Shown here: one piece after another, positions 33,640 to 45,525 of the stretch
Layout of the letters: each line of letters begins with the position of its first letter
Numbering within the stretch: position 1 is the first letter of the stretch
DNA from: Cryptomeria japonica
Lineage: Eukaryota; Streptophyta; Pinopsida; Cupressales; Cupressaceae
Direction of reading: 5' to 3'
NCBI RefSeq assembly: GCF_030272615.1
Contig: NC_081414.1
Span: forward strand, 47,174,501-47,238,500
DNA: 64,000 bases
Program-made: the position numbers and the translations under genes
The notes under the pieces: model-generated
Seen by the model: only the letters and a program-made list of their open reading frames with translations
What the model was told of the DNA's origin: nothing
The model's database searches: none

Positions 33640-33650
33640 GGTTCGAATCC
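33640..33650 (+). promoter_or_regulatory. tRNA B-box-like sequence inside the TRIM
   Basis: GGTTCGAATCC matches the consensus internal B box of tRNA genes (RNA polymerase III) and lies 12 bases after the PBS. No A box or cloverleaf is evident, so it is not a tRNA gene. It could be a tRNA-derived relic, for example from primer tRNA reverse-transcribed into the element. Confidence 0.5.
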
Positions 33651-33708
33651 TAGGAGGCATCCTTCATTCCATCTATGTGGAACCCTCAATCAGTGCTGAG
33701 GGGGAGAT

Positions 33709-33826
33709 TGTTGACTTGGTTAGCACCTCCTTCGGGATTCACGACATGTGCTTCCTCCCGCCTCCCGTGGATCCTTGTCTCTAACCGCTCTCCCATTCAT
33801 TCATAACTAGATCTTTTGGCATAATG
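33709..33826 (+). repeat. TRIM 3' LTR
   Basis: 118 bp, the same length as the 5' copy, preceded by the purine tract. The terminal CA has become TG. Confidence 0.85.
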
Positions 33827-33831
33827 AAAGA

Positions 33832-35747
33832 AATGATCCAATGGGATTTGTGTTTAAATAGGCCCCTCAAGTATTGAGGAGGGATTGGTTGGAATTTTTG
33901 TACGAAGATCTCATCATATGAATAAATTTTGAAGACTATTTCTCTACAATTTCTCGCTACAACGCTGCTATTTATTTCATATCTTTTTTGTATGGAAGTT
34001 ATGGAATGTGAGAGTGGATGCATTGGAAAGGTCTCTAAATCACCTTTCATTTGAGACCAAATTTTCTTTATTTCATTGAGATTTGATCACTTTACAATCA
34101 TTTTTCTAACAACTTGTCTGAAACCCTAAGTTTACAGGTTTTGAGGAATAAAAATGAATATCTAACCATTCCATCAATGGTTCAATACAAAAATTGTTAG
34201 AATGGTAGATTTAGTGATCCTCCAGATGGGCTTTTACTAGCTTTTGTAGAGGAGGAGTTTGAAGATTGGTTTGGGAGTTTGAGGGCTTAACATCTCTAAG
34301 TGTTAAGCCGATTGAGCATGGTTAGAGAAATCTTTTGAGGTTTTGGTGCCAAAACAAGAAAAGGGATTCTAAAACTTATTGAGTCCATCCAAATTAGACA
34401 TTTCCTTTCCCTCCATGATGGTTTTTCAAGCCAATGAATCATACTTGCTATACCCATAGTGTAATAGGAGACCTAATTAGGCACCTAGGAGACTGCTACA
34501 GTCAAGTTTTTCTCACTTTGGTCCAAAGAAATATACCCTAGTTTTAAAATATGTTACAAGGATTTGAAAAGGGTATCCTAAACTATGAAGGCATTGAGTC
34601 TATGCCCTAGGGTTTGAAATTTATCACCCAAAAACCTTCTAGATTGTCCTAAAATGCTTAGTAGGTCGGTGTGTGGGTATAAACTTGGAATTTGGTTATC
34701 CCTCATTTCCAATGGTAGGACATGTTTTGCAAGGTCTTGTGATGTCTATTTGGACCCAAAATACAATTCTTTCTTGTGTGGGTACTATATAACTTGGTTT
34801 GGCTCAATTGGCCTAGTGTCACCCTTCCAATGCGCTTAAGAGTAACTTGTCAAACCCCTGTATGTTGGTGTGTTTTCTACCATGATATCTTGAGTTAGGA
34901 TTGATGTTTAAGTGTCTCCAAGCCTCTACATCAAGGTTTGTTTTGTGCAATAGATATAGCTAGGGTCATATAGGCACCTAGATGGCCAACCCTTGGGTGC
35001 TAATTTTTATTTTTTTTGCAATAATACCCTGATTGGGAAAATGGTCATAACTTTCACATACAAAGGTAATTTTTTTTAAATGAGATGTTACCGAAAAGCT
35101 AGTTCAGTGTGCTTTCTACTAAAGTAGGTTATTTTTGTTGATTTTTCTATTTTGTGCTATTTTTCTCAATTGAATTCATATTTTTGTTTTTGGCTCTTGA
35201 GCTCGTAACTTTTTGTCCTGATCTCTATTTTTTAAAATTCTTATGGAACTAGAAACATAATGATAAGATCTTCATAATCATCCATGCACTTTTTTTTATT
35301 TTTAGCCACATGTACAATTTATTTTAGATTTTTCCATGGGTACCTTGAAGCATTACTTGGACATCCTATCACTTGGGATGGTGTTGTTTTTAATCATTGC
35401 ACTTCATTTCAATTACATATCATTTGTCAAACAACTGTTGCCTCATAGATTCTAGGGACCTTCTAGTTTGAGAGTTTTCCAATTGTTCCTTCATAGTTAG
35501 ACTTATTTTGTTTTCTTATTATGAATCCTAAAAAAAATTCATCAAGATTTTTCATTGTTTATGCATAGATGTATCTTGTCCTTTGTTGCTTGGATTGAAG
35601 GTTCCACAATTTCCTCAACATAGTGCTTCTAGTTCTTCTTTAAAGTAGGTTATCTTATTATGTGAGGCCTATGTCTCTCTTTTCATCCTTCGTATGGAAG
35701 GAGATTGATAGGATCTATGATGGATCTATTTCATGATAGATGTGTTG
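33832..35747. other. Unassigned sequence
   Basis: About 1.9 kb without a convincing ORF, terminal repeat or RNA gene on either strand. Probably decayed repeat. Confidence 0.35.
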
Positions 35748-36660
35748 GCAAGAGACACTGTTTCGGTGAAGATTGATGCATGATTAAAGCTTAGGTGTTT
35801 TCATTGATGGCAACCTAGTTCGGAAATCATATCCGGTGTACATAGATTCAATTTACTGGAAGTCATATTGTTCATGAGGCATAAGTCTGGAAGGTGAAAT
35901 ATAGTAACCGGTAGAGCATGAGATCATTGAAAACATCTTGATTTGGGTGGTGTAATTTTGATTGTGGTGATAAAGGTAGATGATTCGAGGTTCAAGGAAG
36001 CTTATATTATGATCGTAATATCCATTGTTGATTCATAAGAAATATTGAAGGTTTGGTATCTGGTAATTTAGTTAGAATAGAGCTATTTTGGTGTAATGTG
36101 TGTTGCAGAATCTTAGGGTTGATTTCGGTGATTGGTTTCATGTTCGAGGTGATTAGGTCAACTTGTGTGAAGTTTGTTATCATTCTATTTAGGTTTGCAT
36201 ATGGTTTTGTGGGTGGATTGAGTGGACTTAAAGTTACACGTTTCATGTTGCATGTTATGTGGTTTTTGGAAGCCGATATAAGAAATGTTTCATTTTATTG
36301 ATGCGGATATATAAGAATGATTCATTTGAGCATTTTGATGCATGAGAAGAATGTGAGAAGTTTTTAAGAGAGAATGTGCAAATTTTGGTAACTGTTATTG
36401 AAGGTTTAGGTGCTTTGGTATATGATAGAGAAGGAAAACAAAGCAAATAAGTAGAACAGTTGCAAAAGTCACTTTGAGCCTAATTAGAACTACTTTCTGG
36501 CATATGTAGATGTTATACTTCATTTCATTCATTATTGTAATCAATTGTAATTGCCTACAAGGCAATGATCCTTCCTCTAGGTTGAAGCCCTATTTTGTAT
36601 TTGAGCAGTGAGCTCTGGGCAGTGTGCCTGAATGCAAGTGCATTCCCCTTATGTAATACT
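35748..36660 (+). repeat. LTR-like remnant, possibly copia
   Basis: Begins near TGTGTTGGCAAGAGAC and ends near GTGCATTCCCCTTATG. The wording (CCGGTGTACATAG, ACCGGTAGAG, ATTGTAATTGCCTACAAGGC) resembles copia LTRs of this genome type, but no second copy, PBS or target duplication was found. Boundaries are guesses. Confidence 0.25.
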
Positions 36661-37055
36661 ACCATACTTCTAGCCATAGTATAATAATATTTGAAAAGAA
36701 ACTTGCAGCCATATTTATGAGAATTTCCACATAACCCATTATAGATTTTAATCAAATCAACACATAGAATCCACATGCAAAGAACATACAACATACCCAT
36801 GAAAATGTGACACAGGATATATCCTAGGAAAACCCTCATGAGGGAAAAAACCAGCCTCCAAAAGCATAATCCACCATGTGTTATTAGCAATGCATCCATT
36901 AAACTACAACTATGGAAATCTTCTGAAAACCCAACCATAACAAGCCATCAACAACAACTCCATGTGAACAAGCATGAATCCACACATCCCATGCCATGCT
37001 TCCTCCTTCACAAATGCTAACTTGGCTAACTGACCAACCCAGACAACTACCCTCA

Positions 37056-37567
37056 GTGTACTCTTTCACAGTCATGTTTCTCTATTTTGGGTTCTGCAAC
37101 TTCTTGAACAATTCCAGCTCATAGTCTCTCGGTATGAACTTGGTCTTCAATCTTGCAACCATCTATCTCCACCGGGTGATCTTCATTTCACCATTCTCCA
37201 CTCTATCTTTCTGCAATTCTTTCCACCATAAGGAAACATGGCCTTTCAACTTAGTCTATGCCAACTGAACTCTCTGCGGGTCCTTGACATCCTCAAACTC
37301 AAAGTAATCCTCCAAGTTTAGCGTTCTAAAATTTTTTGAAACTTCCACTTTATGAACTTTACTCACTTGTGCCACTACTCTCAAGAATCTTTCCTCTCTT
37401 CCATCTTCCAGTCTTTCAGCCTCTTCCGCTTCCAGCTCTTCACCGATTTCTTCATACTCATCCTCGGATTTAGGGGTCCTTAGAAAATTAGCCAATGCAT
37501 TATGGATTTCATTCCTCACCTCATTCTTGAAGTCCTCCATCATCTTCTCTACCCTCAGGGGGTTCAT
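37056..37567 (-). pseudogene. Element D: gypsy gag, N-terminal part only
   Basis: Minus-strand frame from ATG 37567, with acidic EDEYEEIGEELEAEEAERLED and the gag core start (NLEDYFEFEDVKD), continuing past a stop at 37256 through the expected WW...FIPRDYEL-type region to TVKEYTE near 37060, where similarity ends. It lies directly downstream of a 5' LTR and iMet PBS. The rest of gag and all of pol are missing, so the element is truncated at about 37056. Related to elements B and C. Confidence 0.7.
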
Positions 37568-37756
37568 CCTTCTAGGCAATATCTCCTCTTCTACCTCAGT
37601 GAACTACCTCAACTCGGTGATCTGACTACCGGTTTCAATTGCCTCTCCTCGACAATCTATTGAACACACGTGTAGTTTGCCTCCAATTGGCAAGTTGTTC
37701 ACCCAATGGAATGCCTCAAGGTTCGCAAACAACTCTTCCACTTATTGGTTCATAAC

Positions 37757-37771
37757 TAGCTCTGATACCAA
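37757..37771 (-). other. Primer-binding site of element D
   Basis: TTGGTATCAGAGCTAG-type sequence on the minus strand, the canonical iMet complement, next to the LTR start at 37773. Confidence 0.8.
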
Positions 37772-37772
37772 T

Positions 37773-38251
37773 TGATGTAGCCATAACTGATAAACCCTCA
37801 AAAGAGAATTGTCCGGCTGATGCATCAAGAGTAACATAACAAAAGCAACAAGAAAACATAGAAAGATTACATAAACATATCATATTATTGTCTTAGAACC
37901 TCGAGCAACCAATTGGTTATCATCATACAATCATCATAGAACATTCGATAGTCAACCAATTACATGCAGGGTACAAGACAGATACAATCCATTCAGGACT
38001 CTCAGAATCAACTGGATGACTAATCATGAATCTCAATCCTTATTCTGATTTCTATCTCCTCTGTCTTACAAATGATTACATAATACCCTATATATACCCT
38101 CCAAAACATATCAATATTGGCCACAAAAGATCACATTTACCAATGAAGGAAAATGAAACGTGTAACTAAGTCGGCCCTTAGAATGAAATAAATTATTCTG
38201 AAAAATAACAACCAAGAAGTACAGATCAGCAGAAAGGTTGGCCACATGCCA
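37773..38251 (-). repeat. Element D 5' LTR
   Basis: 479 bp. On the minus strand it starts TGGCATGTGG and ends GGCTACATCA. The element C LTR (44877-45331) starts TGGCATGTG as well and shares a TTCTGAAAAAT...CACATGCCA segment, so the two are one LTR family. A TATA-like TATATATAGGG on the minus strand lies at about 38086-38097. Confidence 0.75.
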
Positions 38252-39344
38252 AAGTGTATACACATAAAATTGGCTATGAGCAATTAAATGAACATTTTAT
38301 ATTTATTTAATAATTATTCTTCTATTAAATAGTTAATTTGAAAAGATTAATTTATTTAATTAATTTCATATCCTTCTATTAATTAATTTAATTGAAACAT
38401 TTTATTAATTAATTCGTTATATTCCTTTTCTTCTAATCAATTAATTAAATATCTAAATATTTAATTATTCCTCTATCTACTATCCTATAGTCTCATTAAT
38501 TAAATAATTTCTTAATTATTTAATCCCTTTTCCAACTCACCTTTCATCTCCACACCACTTATTCTTTGCCAACTCATCCATCATGTGGCTAAACTAATTC
38601 AACAAAATAAAATAAAATAAAATAATTCATTAGCCACTTATCTCCAACTTCCAAAATAAATGAAATATTGTGTACGTACACATATTTCTTAACCTTCTTC
38701 TATATTCTCTCCAACATCCCTATATCTTAGGAGGACTTGAGTCCACTTGTTCTCTCATTCCTACATCGTCTCCAACTATCCTATGTCCTCTCAAGTCTTT
38801 GACTCGATAAAGGTGAGATGAGTGACACTTGTCTTCTCCTTCCCCCTTTCTCTCAACCTTCAACTTCTTGCTCATAGCCATCCAATCTACAAGATTTGAT
38901 CATGACCATTGATCTCTACCATCTAAGCTCATGTACTAAAATATATATAAAAAGAGGTCTCTTGAGCCATTTTGAAATTAATAGACTAATAGCTAATCAT
39001 ATAGTCATTATAGGAGTCTTTATCTTGCATCCGTGAGTTTGAGTTTGAAGCAATTAGCAATTTTAGAATTCTTATCATAGCTTAATGTCATGTTAGCTTA
39101 AATCATTTTTATATGCATATCATAGTATCAATTAACTATCAATCCATTCTTCATATGTCATCTTGGAAGCTACTAGTTCTTGTATGAGAGAAAATCATCT
39201 CCAATCGAGAATAGTGGAGTTAGGGTGCAATGAGGTGTAAATCATGAAAGGTATAATTTTGTTTATTTCATTTACTTCATGTTACTTCATTGGTTTAAGT
39301 TAAGTTTCTTGTAGCTTTTATTTTTATATTTTATGATGGACTAA
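38252..39344 (+). repeat. LTR-like region rich in ATTAATT, with TATA and a repeat of the window start
   Basis: ATTAATTAA-rich block at 38280-38540, as in LTR A (4200-4330) and region 45766-46010. TATATATAAAAAG at about 38944. The terminal 39191-39344 is homologous to 1-137. The order (AT block, TATA, conserved segment) looks like a plus-oriented LTR missing its ends. Confidence 0.4.
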
Positions 39345-40229
39345 CAAGTTTCAGGACATTTATCTAGATTTCAACTTTAACCTCGACACAAACAACATTA
39401 GACGAGACCCCAAATAGATCTACATGCCAAGAAATCGCTTCAAAAATGAAGGAAGACCAACTAGTAAGCAAAAGAACTATCCTAGAACCCAAAAACAGTC
39501 AACCAGGAGCGATAACTAGATGGAAAAGAATCCAAATGGACTAAAAATATAGAATTAAGCACATGAACCAGCCTGAAAACCAAAAAATAGGATCTGCAAT
39601 GAAAAGCAAGCAACTACCAGTAGGAACACAAAAAATTGCACACTAAAAGGAAATATGTTTTGGTTGATGCAAGATTGCTCAAAGATTAGGGATGCTCCTG
39701 CATCAGACACCTCATGTAGAAAGAGATGTTCCATGAGAGGAAACTCATGAACATTGAAAATGATTCGATATAATGACCCAATATGCTCATTTATGATTCA
39801 AACATCTTCCTTATCTGCAAACCTCTTCTTTAGATCCTCTGGGACCTCAACCGAATTATCTAACCCCTAACTCCCTTTGTTTCTCTTCCTTCGCTTCAGG
39901 TCTGCACATTGTCTCTTCTTACTGCTCTCTTTCTTCTACAACTCTGATTTGTTTCTACCACAAGACTTCATTCGGTTTGTCATTATAAGATTTTTGTCAT
40001 CTGGTTCTATGTGTCCATGAAGCTTATTTATCATATCCTTCTATAGACTTATGTCATCTTCCGGTATAACCTCTACAACTGGTTTCACAATACTGCAACT
40101 TTTCTCAATACTCAGATTCTTCACCTCCTCCTCTTTCTCCTTCAAAGAAGTCAATGTGAAATTCTACCCATCTTTCTCAATAGTGATTAGGTTTCTTCTA
40201 TAGTCATAAAAAGCTCATCTATCAAACTA
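39345..40229 (-). other. Protease-RT linker debris of element D-prime, then unassigned
   Basis: The minus strand from 40229 to about 39900 reads as a plausible gypsy linker after the protease (Lys/Glu/Asp-rich) with several stops. Below that no family is recognised. No reverse transcriptase follows, so the element is truncated here. Confidence 0.35.
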
Positions 40230-41003
40230 TCAAGGTCTTCCCAACAAGACATGACAAGCGCTCATAGATACAACATCACACAAAACCTCATTCCTAAAAG
40301 GCCCAATATTAAAATTCACCAAGTAGTGTTCCTTTACTTCTATCTTTTGATCATCTTGTAACCAACTTACCTTGTAAGGACACAGATTCCCAAGCCTCTT
40401 CAACCCAAGATTCACTACCTTCTCTTTAGATACCAAATTATCAGTAATTCCACTATCCACAATAACCTTGCAACACTTACCACCTAATTTGCACACAGTC
40501 CAAAAAAGACTCTTTCTCTGAGTAGATTCGATATCCTCACTACTCTGCTCCATCATGAATCTTCTAAACACAAGGGATTCTCCTTGATCCAGTGTACAGT
40601 CAGTTCAGGTAACTTCACCTTATAGTTCCTCATTTACCACACAACTTCTTGCCATTCCCTGCTTACATTCATAAAATCTATGTCCGGTTTCCCCAAACTT
40701 GTAACATTTGTTGGGAAATTCTCTGTTGGTACTACCACTAATTTTCCTCTATGTTTTCTATTTCAGTTCTTTACTCCACTTAGATTTCAATTCTTCTTCA
40801 ACATTCTTCTTCTTTGTACTCATCTTCCCATTGAATATCTCCTTCCCTCTAGGGTTATTCAATTGTCTTCTTCTCACCTTCTCCTTAGCCTTCAAAGGAT
40901 ACTGGTAAGCTTCTTCAACTGTGGTAACCCTCAACATACTCATCTCATCCTAAATATTAAATGCAAGTCCATTTATGTACCTCACCACATTTTACTACCT
41001 CTG
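40230..41003 (-). pseudogene. Element D-prime: gypsy gag C-terminus and protease fragment
   Basis: On the minus strand RYINGLAFNI begins near 40999, followed by a stop, then DEMSMLRVTTVEEAYQYPLKAKEK (gag C-terminus). A CCHC knuckle follows with its second Cys replaced by Phe (CYKFGETGHRFYEC, ~40720). The protease then reads KVIVDSGITDNLV, ending ACHVLLGRP at 40230. The gag N-terminus is absent; instead the integrase of element C abuts at about 41003. Confidence 0.75.
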
Positions 41004-41678
41004 TTTATCCATCAATCTGTGGGTGAAAAGTAGAACTGAATTCTAAATTTGTCTTCATGTTCTTCCAAAGTGTTCTCCAAACATAACCAACAAACTTATT
41101 ATCTCTGTCTGAAACTATGCTCTTAGGTAATCCATGCACTCTCACCGCATCCTTGAAAAATAGGTCATCTATATGCACTGCATCTGATGTCTTCTTACAA
41201 GGTATGAAATGAGCCATGTTTGAGAAACTATCCACCACCACAAATATAGAATCATTTCCTCTTTGTCTTAGGAAATCCAAGTATGAAATAAATGCTTATA
41301 TCCTCCCAAGGTCTTTCCAATGATGTCAAAGGTCTATACAAATCCTACATTTTGGCTACTACCCTTTGCAACTTGACAAACTATACAACTCTGCACAAAT
41401 TTCCTAACATCCTTGTGAATCTGGGGCCAAAAGTAATGCTCACTCACCAATGCTACTATTTTATCAACACTAAAGTGTCTAACTAATCCTCCACTATGTT
41501 TCTCCTTTATTAGATTCTCCCTCATAGAACTCTTAGGTATGCACAATTGAACTCCTTTGAATAACATCCCATCTTGAATGAAGTAATCCAACCACTTGCT
41601 TATATCTACCATAACCAGTTCTCTACATGCTCTCCAATGTTCTGCAAAATCTGGGTCATCATTATACAAGGTCTTCAA
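41004..41678 (-). pseudogene. Element C integrase, truncated
   Basis: The zinc-binding region (GGLVRHFSVDKI, then FVQSCIVCQ) lies at about 41530-41350. In another frame the catalytic core shows [38 protein letters not shown] and HPQIDG, with a stop after Gly and the catalytic Glu just before the junction at about 41003. The C-terminal domain is missing and gag of D-prime follows directly, so this is a mosaic of two gypsy copies. Integrase would insert the cDNA. Confidence 0.8.
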
Positions 41679-41855
41679 CTACTCAAATCCTAATACTGCC
41701 ACTCTCATCTCTATCAGCAACTTCCTTCTTCTACTCAATGCATCAACAACTTTGTTAGATTTCCCACTTCTATGCTTCAACACAAAGGTGTAACTTTGCA
41801 AAAATTCTACCCATCTCATATGTCTCTGATTCAACTTACTCTGGTTGTTCAACTA

Positions 41856-43578
41856 CTACAAATCTTGATGATTTGTATACAACACAAACTCCTTAAGTAA
41901 TAAGTAATGTATCCACTTCTTCAAGGCTTGAAATATGGCATAAAATTCCTGATCATACACTAAATATCTTGTCTGGGCATCATTTAATTTCTCACTGAAA
42001 TAAGCTACTGCTCTCCCTTCCTGACTCAAGACTACTCCTATTGTTGCTCCACTTGCATCACAATCTACTTGAAACACTTTGTTCAAATCCGGTAAAGATA
42101 AATTTCTGCTTCAATAGTTCAAAACTTTTGTTTTCTCTAGTGGCCCACTTGAACTCCTTCCTATCTCCCCTCATTATCTCAATCATAGGACTACAAACAT
42201 AATTGTTATTTCTGATAAATTTCTAGTAGAAACTAGCCAATCCATGAAATGATCTTACCTCTCCAATGCTTTCTGATGAAGGCCATTCAACAATTGCTTT
42301 TACTTTCCTAGGGTCCATCTTCAAACCATCCTTAGATATCACAAATCCCAAATAGACTAACTCTTCCTTCATGAAAGTACACTTCTTAAGGTTTATCAAC
42401 AACTTTTCTTCTCTCAACCTCTGCAAAACTTGTCTTAAATGCAACAAATGCTCCTCTTTCATCTTATTGAAAAATAGAATGTCATCCAAATATACAATAA
42501 CAAACTTACCCAAGAATTTCTTCAATACCTCATTCATTAGCCTTACGAAAGTACTCGGTGCATTATTCAATCCAAAAGGCATCACCAACCACTCATACAG
42601 TCCTTCATTTGTCTTGAATGTTGTCTTCCACTCATCTTCTTCTCCGATCCCAATATGATGATATCCACTCTTCAAGTCTATCTTTGTAAAGTATTTGGCT
42701 CCACTCAAATAGTTCATTATGTCATCCATCCTAGGCAAATGAAATCGATATTTCATTGTGATCTTTTTTATTGCTCTGGAATCGGTACACATCCTCTTTT
42801 CTCCACTCTTCTTAGATACTAATACTGTTGGTACTGCACAAGGACTCAAACTTTCTTTGATCAAAACTTTCTTCAACAGCTCCTGCACTTGTCTATTTAA
42901 CTCTTCATTCTCTCCCAATGTCATCCAGTGTGGAGCTTTGTTAGGCAAACTAGCTGTGGGAATTAGGTCCATGCAATGACTGATACTTATCATAGGTGGT
43001 AATCCATCAGGAACAGTATCTGATATGATGTCTTCATACTTTGTCAACAACTCTTTTATCTTTTCTAGTTGTTCTATTTCATGCTCCGGATTCTCATTCT
43101 TCTTAGGAACTAAGGCAAAACACATATTCTCATGGCTCATCCTATCTAATAATTTCCTTCCATCCACCAAACAGAATCTAGCATTCATTCAGACTTCACT
43201 CTTTAAAGGCTCCTCCAAGGGCAACAAGGTTTGCTTCATCAAGTTGGCCACAATAGTGTATGTATTCTTTCTCCCATCATGTATTGCCTGTCAATCAAAC
43301 TACCAAGGTCTACCCAACAAAAGGTGACAATTCCATAGGCATAATATCACACAAGACTTCATCATGATAATTCCCAATTTTCAATTCACCAAACATTGCT
43401 CACTTACTAGTAGCTTATGATCATCCTGAATCCATGCTATCTGATAAGGCTTAGGGTGTTTCAATCTTACCAAGTTTAACTTATTCACCATCTCTTCATA
43501 AATAAGATTATCTGAACTACCTCTACCAATAACAACTTTACGACACTTACCAGATACCTTACATATGGTCTTGAACAA
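41856..43578 (-). pseudogene. Element C protease, reverse transcriptase and RNase H
   Basis: Protease near 43578-43381 has VVIGRGSSDNLI where VIIDSGS is normal: the catalytic Asp is Gly (about 43525-43527). The RT frame 43188-42223 is long and clean, with TASLPNKAPHWM, KMCTDSRAI-like and DLKSGYHHI motifs, the intact catalytic box YLDD at 42481-42492, and the VYLGFVIS and VRSFHGLASFY motifs. RNase H follows in another frame (42086-41856: [23 protein letters not shown]). Frameshift and stops make it inactive. Organisation is as in element B but the sequence is clearly divergent. Confidence 0.85.
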
Positions 43579-43699
43579 ATTTCTCCTCTACAAGGGCTCC
43601 TCATCTTCTCTGATATGACACAAATCTCTCCTCATCATCAACAGTTCTCCATCTTCCAATTTATTAGTTGATTTGATGGGGCTTTATTTTCATCATTGT

Positions 43700-44768
43700 T
43701 GTTCTCTTGGTATTCTCTATATTCTTACACTCGAAAGCATGATGTCCTTCTCCTCCACACTTATAGAAAGTTCTTTTAAACACTCTCTTATCTTGTCTTC
43801 TATCATATTTTCCAAAATTATCATTCTGGTAACCATCATGTTCTCTTCTCCGGTATTAATTTCTATCATCCTTCCAGTATGAATTAACTTCTTTGCTTAC
43901 TTCCTTGTCCTTGTTCTGATCTGTACAGGTTCCTCTTCCTCTAGTATATCCTCTTTCTCCTTGAAATATTCCTTCAGAAAACCTTTCACCTCTTCCTCTT
44001 TGTCTCTGCTGATGTCTTTTGTTCAACTTCTCTTCTGCTTTCAGGGCATACTGGTAAGCCTCTTCAACACTCTACAACTTGATCAAATTGAGTTCATCTT
44101 GTATAGACCTCCACAATCCATTCAAATATCTTGCAACTTGTTCAAATTCATCATCAACATGTTTGGATCTAATATTCAACTTGTAGAATGCTTCAGTGTA
44201 CTCCTTCACACTATATTCCTTCTACTTCAAATTCTGCAACTTCTAGAATAGATTCACTTGGTAGTCAGCTAGCATTAAATTTTGATTTCAACTTAGCAAC
44301 CATCTAATCCCATGTCTTGATCTTCTCTTTACCTCTTCTCTATCTATCAACCTGCAAATTCTCCCACCATAGAGATGAATGTCATTTCAACCAGGTATAG
44401 GCATATTTCACCTTCCTTTCCTCTGCAGTGTTCTCAAAATCAAAATATTTCTCCATCTCCAAGATCCAATCCATCAATTCATTTGAATCCAACTTTCCAT
44501 CATATTCTGGTGGGGTAAAATGAGGTTTAGTATTCGCCCTACTCAAAACCCTCAAAAACCTCTCTTCATCTGGATCAATCATCAATGGGTTTACTTGTTC
44601 TGTTGGGGCTTCTTCTCCTTCATCTTCACTCACATCTTCAATATTTCAGCCTCTTCTTTGTGTTGTCTCAATGACTTCCAACCAGGCTACAATTCCTCTC
44701 AAAATTTCCATCACAATTAGGTCTTCATTCCCACACCCTCCACCATTCCTATTTCCTCTTCGCGTCAT
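43700..44768 (-). pseudogene. Element C gag
   Basis: A frame from ATG 44768 has a Gly/Arg-rich start and a TGA near 44658, then DPDEERFLRVLSRAN and the core PPEYDGKLDSNELMDWILEMEKYFDFEN to 44382. Decayed gag with many stops continues to about 44100. A CCHC knuckle at about 43720-43765 has its first Cys replaced by Tyr (YKCGGEGHHAFEC). The start lies about 90 bases after the PBS. Confidence 0.75.
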
Positions 44769-44859
44769 CTTCTTGCTAGTCCCCTACAGCTGCAATTTGG
44801 GTCCACAATCCACCACCCCACAACAAAATTCTCAAGACCACGCAATCTTTGGAATGAAG

Positions 44860-44874
44860 CCTACTCTAATACCA
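44860..44874 (-). other. Primer-binding site of element C
   Basis: TGGTATTAGAGTAGG on the minus strand, an iMet-type PBS variant, two bases inside the LTR boundary at 44877. Confidence 0.75.
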
Positions 44875-44876
44875 CT

Positions 44877-45331
44877 TGGTGCAGTCACCGGTTAGGAGGG
44901 ACCTCAAAGAGATCAATCCAGACTGGTCAACAAGAGTAAACACAATGGAAACACAAGGATATGATGGAGGCAATGCAGAACATAATAAATTATATCTTGA
45001 AAACTGACTACAATGAACTGGTAACATTCATGTTACAGAAACCGACTCACTGACCTACTAAAAATTGCTCAAATATAGAACATGTCACAATCGGGATCTC
45101 AAATCTTAAGATCTAGCTTCTATGTTATGTCTACCACCTTTGATCTACATTCTAATGCTTAATTATAATGATTTATATGATCCAAGGGATCCAGTCAGCC
45201 CAAAAAGGGATCAAATGACGAAGAACAAGACCTAACATGTAAAAACAACAAGGTCAGCCTACACCAAAGAAATTCCTCTGAAAAATCCAAAGGATGAAGT
45301 GTAGATCAAAGGGAAGGTCAAGCACATGCCA
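44877..45331 (-). repeat. Element C 5' LTR
   Basis: 455 bp, minus-strand ends TGGCATGTG and CTGCACCA. Same family as the element D LTR. It abuts the truncated LTR of element E at 45332, so C appears to have inserted into E. No 3' LTR of C is present. Confidence 0.7.
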
Positions 45332-45484
45332 AGGAACATCAAAATCAATGCTCGAGGCTCCACAAGCTACGGAAGAGATTCGGTAGACCAGTAATACACC
45401 TAGTGGTTTAAAAATCAGCTTGATAAGTTAATAAATTACAAAACACTGATTCACCCCCTCTCTTAGTGTTCATTGATTCCAACA
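45332..45484 (+). repeat. Element E: 3' part of a copia-type 5' LTR
   Basis: 153 bp ending GATTCCAACA in front of a perfect PBS. It contains ATTCACCCCCTCTC as in the LTR end of element F. The left part is cut off by the element C LTR. Confidence 0.7.
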
Positions 45485-45486
45485 AT

Positions 45487-45498
45487 TGGTATCAGAGC
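45487..45498 (+). other. Primer-binding site of element E
   Basis: TGGTATCAGAGC, an exact iMet-type site, two bases after the LTR end. Confidence 0.85.
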
Positions 45499-45525
45499 TT
45501 AGTTCCTTAGAAGAAGTCTAACAGC

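Larger units (their letters stand above)
33475..33831 (+). mobile_element. TRIM: complete miniature LTR retrotransposon
   Basis: Two 118-bp direct repeats (33480-33597 and 33709-33826) both start TGTTGACTTGG. The first ends AACA and the second AATG. They enclose 111 bp holding a PBS (TGGTATCAGAGT, 33617-33628) and a polypurine tract (GCTGAGGGGGAGAT, ending 33708). Flanking five-mers AAAGT (33475-33479) and AAAGA (33827-33831) look like a decayed target duplication. There is no coding capacity, which defines terminal-repeat retrotransposons in miniature. LTRs differ at roughly 15 percent by eye, so the insertion is old. It must have been mobilised by proteins from another element. Confidence 0.88.

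Noticed and set aside
33640-33650. tRNA gene suggested by GGTTCGAATCC
   Set aside because: No acceptor stem, A box or cloverleaf surrounds it; it lies inside a TRIM and is listed only as a B-box-like sequence.
36555-36938. Minus-strand 127-codon ORF
   Set aside because: No domain and Leu/Cys/Phe-rich composition; it overlaps LTR-like debris and no related frame extends on either side.
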